Origin: Acanthamoeba sp. SK_2022b
Lineage: Eukaryota; Discosea; Longamoebia; Acanthamoebidae
Reading direction: 5' to 3'
Length of the DNA: 64,000 nt
Assembly (NCBI GenBank): GCA_027943245.1
Contig: JANDJZ010000137.1
Location: 35,845 to 99,844, forward strand
Part shown: positions 57,945-64,000 of the stretch, piece by piece
How the letters are laid out: every line of letters starts with the position of its first letter
How positions within the stretch are numbered: the stretch's first letter is position 1
Made by a program: the position numbers and the translations under genes
The notes under the pieces: model-generated
The model's input: the letters and a program-made list of their open reading frames with translations, nothing else
Database searches by the model: none
What the model was told of the DNA's origin: nothing

Positions 57945-58014
57945 GGCGCTGCCCGGAATCGAACCGGGGCCTCCTGCACCCGAAGCAGGAATTTTACCAC
58001 TTAACTACAGCGCC
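57945..58014 (-). tRNA. tRNA-Pro (anticodon CGG)
   Basis: 70 bases on the minus strand folding as a cloverleaf. Acceptor GGCGCTG pairs with CAGCGCC. The D arm contains GTGGT. The anticodon arm is CCTGC-TTCGGGT-GCAGG with CGG at positions 34-36. The T arm is CCCGG-TTCGATT-CCGGG. No intron. It lies at the end of a CpG-poor stretch (57471-57944 holds no gene I can support). Confidence 0.93.
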
Positions 58015-58107
58015 TAGCAGTAATAGTATTTAACATCAGTTCCGATTCGCACCATAACAGATCTCTTGTAGAAGGTATTTCTCCGTGTGCATCGTGGGTG
58101 CGGGACG

Positions 58108-60185
58108 TTAGAGCGGTTGCTGGCTACTATCGCTCAGCTGGCGCTGCTGCGCTGCCGCCACAGCCTGGAACGAAAATATCCACTTCTCCGTCTCGTTCTC
58201 CTGCTCCTTCAGGGCGTCCTCCCGCCATCGATCTCCACAATAGATTCCATACTTCGGCTGCATCGCTTGCGTGAGTCGAGAGATTCAGCAACAGATTGGG
58301 AGATAGGCAGAGCAGAGCAAGCCACGAAGAGATGGGAGCGGTACGTAGCCGTCGGATCCATAGCAGAACTGCACGCGGCACTCCAGCATGACCGCTCGTC
58401 GCTCCTTATGTCGGTGCCTTAACAGCAATTTATGTACACGCGACACCGACAGCGGAGGTCTGCGTAGCGCGAGCAAGCGCAAGCGTGTGATGGAAATGGC
58501 CATGAGTACACCTACACAGCGCACAGACGCTGGCAGTGCCAACGCACCGGGCAGTTTTGAGGAAGGTGAAGAGGCCCTGCGCAATCTCTGGATAGGTCAA
58601 CATCAACGAAATCTTCATCACTGGCGCTCCCAGCAGCTCGGCCTACACGTGGACTCGTGAGCACATCACCCAAGTATGTCACACACTCCAAGATCGCGCC
58701 CATGCGTACGTAGGAATATCCATGGATGGTGCACCACGATCGGTTCACCCACACCAGCACCGGCGAGAACCCTTCAGTTGACCTCGCGACCACCGCTATC
58801 GGTTTCCTGTGTGAAGTGATAAGAAGAGAGGAGAGTTAAGGGAGGATGATGATGCCTCAGAGAGCAACGAGTGGAAGAGTGGGACGGCATCAGGGACCTG
58901 AGGTCATCCACGGCGAACTCCGGGGGGAGCTCGAACTCGCTGAGGAAGGGGAAGGTATGGAGGAGGTCCTTCGTCGTCGGCGTCGAAGAGTAGGAGCCGA
59001 ACAGCGACGGCGTGCCCGGGCGCGTGGGCATCGACCAGCCGTCACCCAGCTCCGACCTAATCGGAGCCGAGCACCCCACGGCTCGCCGCGCGGCCTCATA
59101 CGAGCGCTGCTGTTCGAGATCGACCGCTCGCCGATGCCAGGCCTCGCCGATCCGCGGTCGCTTGCTCTGCATGTACTCCGGAAGCGCCGGCAACGTTGCT
59201 GCTTCGCGATCGTGGCCACCGTGGCCGTCTTCGCGCTCTTTCTCGAGCGACAGCCTTCGCTTGAAGTCGGCTACCGTCTGCGACCAGCTGAGCCGCGAGT
59301 CGCTGCGCACGGGGCGTCGGCGCAATGGAGAGGCCGATGAAATCGAAGCAGTGGGCGGCTCCCACGTGGAGACGAACGGATTGGGATAGGTTTGCGATTC
59401 GATGAGAGACGAACTGAGTTCGACACACGGCTCGCGCTCCTCGAAATCGAGAGCAGCAGCGGCAGCGTGGGACGACGAGGACGACGCCTGGCTGCGTGGC
59501 TGCGCCAGCGCGAGAGGGCCCACGATGGAGGGCTGGGGCCAAGTGGAGCTGGCAGGCGTGGATGCCGGGCGGGCCAACGGCAAGCCCGGGGGAGCCGGTT
59601 GGCGATGTGGGGTGGTGATGGGGACGAGCGGTGGCGGGATGGCCGGGATGAGATGCGGAAGCGGAAGTGGTCGCTTGGGCTCGATGGGAAGGAAGGCGAG
59701 GGGGGCACCGGCCTTGGGCATCTTGTGGTCAGTCGGGACCTTGCGCGAGGTCTTGGGTCGGCCACGCTTGCGTAGGGGTATGTCAGCGCACAGATGCGCC
59801 TTGCCGATCCGCACGCATCGCTGGCACGGACGCGTCCTGCGCGGTCGAGTGTAAATAAAATAATGATTATTTTTAAATGAATAAAGAGGTAAATTTTATT
59901 TTTTACATTTACAAAAAAAAGGAACTGCAGAAAAGGGTCCGAAGAAATGGAGGCGTACGTTTCGCATGCGGTGTGGGACTGGCGGCATAGGTTGCACGAG
60001 AGCGCGATCCCCTTCTTGTCCACTTCACATTTTTTGTCGTCCTGTTGGCCTTCCTCGTCTTCCTCTTCCTCGACAACTGCGGGGTCATCCGCAACTGAGC
60101 CTGCTCCCCCGCGGTGCTGCGTCGGCCCCAGCACCACCCCGCCTCCGCCACTGCCGCCTCCTTCGCTACTGCGCTTCGTTTTCAT
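58108..60185 (-). CDS. Zn2Cys6-PAS transcription factor, family copy F
   Basis: 526 residues. Exons: 60185-59959, 59836-58898, 58806-58710, 58642-58548, 58417-58345, 58257-58108. The acidic N-terminus (VVEEEEDEEGQQ) precedes the zinc cluster CNLCRQSHTAC / PCQRCVRIGKAHLC and LRKRGRPK. Unlike its paralogues it lacks intron 2, so one 939-base exon runs from the cluster to the hinge FPFLSEFELPPEFAVDDL. PAS-like part: VLVWVNRSWCTIHGYSY, AELLGAPVMKIS, HKERRAVMLECRVQFCYGSD, EKWIFSFQAV. There is no long coiled coil; instead a basic stretch around FKRRLSLEKERED. The tail is short. The start is the first ATG of the open frame; an upstream exon is possible. Confidence 0.78.
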
Positions 60186-60696
60186 CTCTTCTTCTTCGCG
60201 CCTAGCTGCGTCTGGTTGGTGGCCTTGGTCGTGCCACCTTTTGCTCGGTTGCTGGCGCCCTGTGAGTGTTGTCACCTCGCCGCCTGTGTCCTGTTGTCGG
60301 TTGTTGAGCTCGGCGGACCTGCGGTCTTTTGACCCACACAACGCCAAGGCGTGACCCGCCGATCAAATGCCCGTCTTCTTGGGTTGGTCCTGGGAGTGTC
60401 ACCGACCTTGTGCCGGATGGCTGGTGGTGTGCTGTTTTAGAGTTGGTTTGACGCGGAGTTGCAGCCCACGGCGGACGCCTTGACGGAATAAGCTCTGGTT
60501 CTGCTTTGTCCTTTCGCTAGTTCTGTTCAGCAGTGCCTTCATACAGCTCCGCCTAAAGCAGAGCTTGTACGGCAGCGCAGAACGACCGCGGCGAAGGACG
60601 ACCATCTCCCCTCACTCCGCGGCGGAAAATGCCCAACCGAGGAACGCTTGGTGTATATTTCATCACTGTACAACAATAAGGCCACGACCTTAAGAT
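60186..60696. other. Intergenic between family copy F and the LIM gene
   Basis: 511 bases; 5' flank of copy F and 3' flank of the LIM gene (both minus strand). Open frames here have only TTG/GTG starts. No gene or repeat recognised. Confidence 0.55.
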
Positions 60697-61428
60697 TTAA
60701 ACACCGCTCACGGCGGCAGCCTGGGCGACTTGGTTGGACTGCTGGCCGGCACCAGCGCCTCGGATTTGCTCGTTCACCAGCTTGGTCTCCTTGATGAGTG
60801 AAGAGTTCTCGAGCGGCCTCGCAATCAAGATGGCTCCCGTGTCGATGCCCGTCTTCTGGCCTGTGTCGCGGTCGCAATCGCAGAATGGTAAGCTAGAGCA
60901 CAATTGGCTGGCCGCATGAACGGTGGTGGATAGAAACATACCGGCAAGCTCGCCGCGCACTTGCTCGTTGACGAGGTTCACGTCGGTGGCGAGCTCATGT
61001 GCCTGCACTCGGTTGGCGATGTGGAGGGAGGTGGCGTCCTCGCTCGACTTCTGGCCTACGAGCTCGCCCTTGAACTGCTCGTTCACTAGCGAGACCTTAG
61101 GCTTCTCCTTCACATTCTTGGTCTCCATCGTCTCGGCAGTCTGCGCGTTCTTGTCCTGTTCGTCGAGCACGTCAGCGCCCAAAGAACGAACGACCCACAG
61201 GGTGAAGAAGAACGAAAGCGTAATGTGGGGGGGGGGACATACGAAACGGGCGCTGCCACACTTCTCGCAGTAGGCGCCTCCCTCGCGATAGAAGAAGGTC
61301 TTGACGTTCAGTTGAACCTTGCACGTTACGCACTTGAAGCAAATCTTGTGCCAGCGGTTCTCATTGACCTGCACCGACTCGAGCGGGTAGGCGGTCTTCT
61401 GGCAACGAACGCACTTCTGGCCGGACAT
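60697..61428 (-). CDS. Single-LIM-domain protein with three VNEQ repeats
   Basis: 187 residues. Exons 61428-61243, 61155-60942, 60860-60697. One LIM zinc domain at residues 6-58 (CVRC, then HKICFKCVTC, then CEKC; the order C2-HC-C2-C2 is complete). After it, three spaced copies of LVNEQ(F/V/I)(K/R)G-type units (LVNEQFKGELVGQK, LVNEQVRGELAGQK, LVNEQIRGAGAGQQ) separated by about 30 residues. Small single-LIM proteins of amoebae (Dictyostelium LimE type) associate with actin structures, which is the likely role. The three repeats may be short binding motifs. The start is the ATG before SGQKC; the upstream frame has no ATG. Confidence 0.88.
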   Translation of the reverse strand: MSGQKCVRCQKTAYPLESVQVNENRWHKICFKCVTCKVQLNVKTFFYREGGAYCEKCGSARFVCPPPHITLSFFFTLWVVRSLGADVLDEQDKNAQTAETMETKNVKEKPKVSLVNEQFKGELVGQKSSEDATSLHIANRVQAHELATDVNLVNEQVRGELAGMFLSTTVHAASQLCSSLPFCDCDRDTGQKTGIDTGAILIARPLENSSLIKETKLVNEQIRGAGAGQQSNQVAQAAAVSGV

Positions 61429-61762
61429 CTTGTGTGGTTTGTGTGTGTTTTTGGTGTGTCTTGAAGAAGAAACGAAAGGCTTACCCGGTGCGTTTTCCTT
61501 CTTCTGTGCGACGAGCCCTGACCCCTTCAATTAGGGCAACCACCAATCCGTACACTCCGCCAGGAGCATGCGATTTTCCTTTCCCATTTTCGTGAACCCG
61601 TTCCAAGAAATAATTGAGGAAATGCGACATAATAACTGGCCCGGCCTCGCTTGCGCGCTTGTGTTGTGCCGCGTCTCTCTACCGGTGGGGCGCTCAGGGT
61701 TGTGCCCTCTCCGATATCCGTCTTCTTGTGCAATTTCTTCATCTACGGCAAACCGTTTCAAT
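61429..61762. other. Divergent promoter region, LIM gene (-) and YbaK gene (+)
   Basis: 334 bases between two starts. No coding exon or RNA gene recognised. Confidence 0.6.
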
Positions 61763-62527
61763 ATGGAGGAGGCACCTGTGCCGGTGGTTCTTGACGAAAA
61801 CACTCCAGCTACCCGCTTTCTGAAGGAGCACAATGTCGCCTACCGTACCCACCACTACCAATACATCGAGAAAGGAGGTACCAACAGATTTGTGCCCATC
61901 TTCCGCTCGTTTGCTAGCACGAATCAATTCACGCCGGAGAGGCAGGCACCAACGCGTCGTCGAATGCCCTCGGAGTGGACGAGCACCGTGTTGTGAAGGT
62001 GCACCTCTTTGGCATGTCCTGCTGCCCGCTCCAGAGCGTACTGACGTGCTCGGGCGGCAGACATTGGTGTTCGAGGACAAGGGAACGGCTAAGCCGTTCA
62101 TCGTGCTCATGCACGGGGACCAGCGGGTCGACACCAAGGCCCTTGCCGCACACCTGGGCACTAAGAGAGGTGCACGGCGCTTTCCCCTCCGTGTGCCGGT
62201 GGGCAGAGAGTGAGGAGCTGAAAGTTGTGTGCAGTGGTTGCGTGCTCGCCAGCGACGGCGGAGGAGCACACGGGGTATCAAGTGGGCGGCACATCGCCTT
62301 TTGGCACCAAGACTGCGCTTCCCATCTTCATCCAGCGGACGATCGTAGAGGGGGAGCTCGCCGACAGTGACGAGGGCAAGGACAGTCCAGCTGCGCCTCA
62401 GCCGCACAAAGAAGGCGAGATCTACATCAACGGAGGCAGGCGAGGCTTCTTGGTGTCCCTTAACGTTGACGACCTAGTGGCCACCCTGCGACCCACTCTT
62501 GTTGACGTGGCCATCACCAAGTGGTAA
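61763..62527 (+). CDS. YbaK/EbsC-type aminoacyl-tRNA deacylase
   Basis: 189 residues. Exons 61763-61877, 61946-61998, 62061-62169, 62235-62527. Family landmarks in order: TPATRFLKEHNVAYRTHHYQ, SSNALGVDEHRVVK, TLVFEDKG, IVLMHGDQRVDTKALAAHLG, GYQVGGTSPFGTKTALPIFI and YINGGRRGFLVSL. In bacteria the family removes Cys mischarged on tRNA-Pro; in a eukaryote it presumably also does tRNA proofreading or related hydrolysis. There is a 20-residue Pro/Ala/acidic insertion (about residues 142-160, ADSDEGKDSPAAP) near the end. Only 61 bases separate its stop from the next start. Confidence 0.88.
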
Positions 62528-62588
62528 GGAAACAACAAAATAAAAAACAACGAGAAACAGACTTTTGGCTGCCCTAAACCGATTTTGT

Positions 62589-64000
62589 ATGGAGAGAGAT
62601 GCACAGCTGGGCTGCAAAACATGCACACAAGCGGGGCTATCATGTGACCAGTACGCTGTGCTTGGGATCTTGACCACCAAAGATGCAGAACTAAACTTGG
62701 GCGGCGGAACGATTAGGCGGTGGCCTTGTGGGAGGTGTGTGGCCTCTGGTACGGCAGCCGAATGCGTCGTGCGGCGGAAGCGTGGTCGCCCACGGAAGAT
62801 CAAGCCCGACCCCAACGCGCCCAAGCTCAGTCCCCTACCCAAGCCACGCACGCTACCCCTTTTCACCTCTTGTCGCCTTAACCGCCTCACCGACTCCCCC
62901 CCTCCCCCTTGGTGCAGTGCTGCCCGCGCTACCGGCCGTGAGCAGATCGCGATATCCGACGTCCGTGGTGACCACAGCGCCCTCGCCCCTCCTCTCGCCC
63001 TATGTTATGCGGCCCTCCACGTCGACGACGCCGCAAACGCAACATCACGCTGGGCAGACACGACGCGGTGGTTCCAGGGGCAAGCGCCAGCGTCTCGGCG
63101 AAGATGACGAGAGAGAAGATGCGGATGAAGAGGAAGAGGAAGAAACACGATGTAATAATGATAGCGATGACGATGACGATGATGATGACGACGACGAACA
63201 CGCGCGGAAGAGTCGGCAAGCAAAGGGCGGCGGGTTGACGGTATCGGCGATGGTGCCCAGCGTGCTGCAGCTACTGATCGACGAACTCCACGACATTCGG
63301 CGGAGCGTCAAGTCGGTCAAGAAGGGCGTCTCTCGCGTGTCCTCTCACCAAGCCTCACTCACCGACATGCAGCACCGTATACACCCGTTCTCGCTTGCCG
63401 TGCGTGTGTAGCGTGTGTTGTGTACTCAACCGCAAGAGGTGACAGGGCTGGTGCAGACGCTGGATGCACTTCCGGTGAGCACGCCGACCTCCACCACGCC
63501 GATTCACTGGTCCACGGCATCGGCGTCGCCAATGTCCGCGCTCACCTCCTACGCGCAAGACCGGTTGCCGCACTTGACCGAATCCGCACGGGCGGCCCGC
63601 CTGCAGTTCGTTCGGCAGTTTCCCTTCCTCGAGCGCTACAACCTCGATAAACGCGACACTCCCTTTGTCATCGATGATCTCGGGTGCCTCCCTTTGTCGT
63701 CCACGTCTCCGCCCTCCCGCTCAATTTTTGCTCAACCGTTCTCGGTGTCGCGTGGCAACTCCCCAGAAAGCCGCTGTCGTTTGCGCGGGTCATGCCCGAC
63801 GCCATGCGAAGGAAACTGCCCATTCCTATCCTCGTCTATGCCAACCCCGCAATGTGTGAGCTGTTGGGATACGAGCTCGTAGGCCATACCCCCCCCTCCC
63901 ATCGGGCGCACTCTCTCTCTCTCTCTCTCTTACGTAGACGGCTTGCACACCGCTGTCTTGTGCTCTGCTCACCCTGAGTGCCCCCCCCCCAAGCACGAGC
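62589..64000 (+). CDS. Zn2Cys6-PAS transcription factor, family copy G (3' end outside window)
   Basis: Exons 62589-62650, 62717-62829, 62918-63376, 63437-63683, 63767-63878, then off the window. Zinc cluster CKTCTQAGLSC / PCGRCVASGTAAEC, followed by RRKRGRPRK. It lacks the R-x2-H of the other copies' first half and is the most divergent. There is a strongly acidic Asp/Glu tract (about residues 100-135), a helix (LIDELHDIRRSVKSVKKGVS), the hinge FPFLERYNLDKRDTPFVIDD, and the PAS-like exon (IPILVYANPAMCELLGYEL). The first zinc half sits only nine residues from the start. The visible part covers 331 residues. Intron positions and phases match the other copies. Confidence 0.8.

Noticed and set aside
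1..64000. CRISPR arrays, rRNA genes, bacterial operons
   Set aside because: None seen; all genes have eukaryotic structure.

Overview
The window is eukaryotic nuclear DNA, very probably from Acanthamoeba castellanii or a close relative. The evidence is a high GC, CpG-rich coding composition, about 155 short GT-AG introns in 24 protein genes, genes packed on both strands with 60-900 bp between them, and amoebozoan-style protein architectures (sensor kinases, single-LIM proteins, DH-PH exchange factors). No operons, CRISPR arrays or rRNA genes were seen. Gene models below were spliced by hand. Reading-frame phase was checked at every junction and only one junction (IDE intron 23) stayed unresolved.

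Layout: 1-11.6 kb holds conserved housekeeping genes: ATP adenylyltransferase (-, partial), a universal stress protein, a GH13 amylase-like protein, complex III subunit QCR9 (-), the PP2A scaffold subunit A, a mitochondrial thioredoxin and an unknown secreted protein (-). 12.2-18.1 kb is one giant receptor: signal peptide, two periplasmic-binding-like modules, one membrane helix, kinase, cyclase-like domain, kinase. 18.4-25.3 kb carries ACMSD, an intronless CDC5L and COQ6. 26.6-28.6 kb is a CUE-domain protein.

28.7-42.4 kb is an array of five paralogous transcription-factor genes (three -, then two +). Each has a fungal-type Zn2Cys6 cluster, a basic RGRP segment, low-complexity sequence, usually a helical segment and, in all but one, a C-terminal PAS-like domain. 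Two more members lie at 58.1-60.2 kb (-) and 62.6-64.0 kb (+, cut by the window end), so seven occur in 35 kb. Between them are insulysin (IDE, -), an SLC45/sucrose-type transporter, an IQ-DH-PH RhoGEF, a tRNA-Pro(CGG), a LIM protein (-) and a YbaK-type deacylase.

Three intergenic stretches (about 25.4-26.5, 48.05-48.37 and 55.8-57.6 kb) differ sharply from the rest. They are nearly devoid of CpG and rich in TpG/CpA, which suggests past cytosine methylation. The last also holds a degenerate GGGTAACT-type minisatellite. The most interesting items are the Zn2Cys6-PAS expansion with its shared exon structure, the kinase-pseudocyclase-kinase receptor and the CpG-depleted islands.
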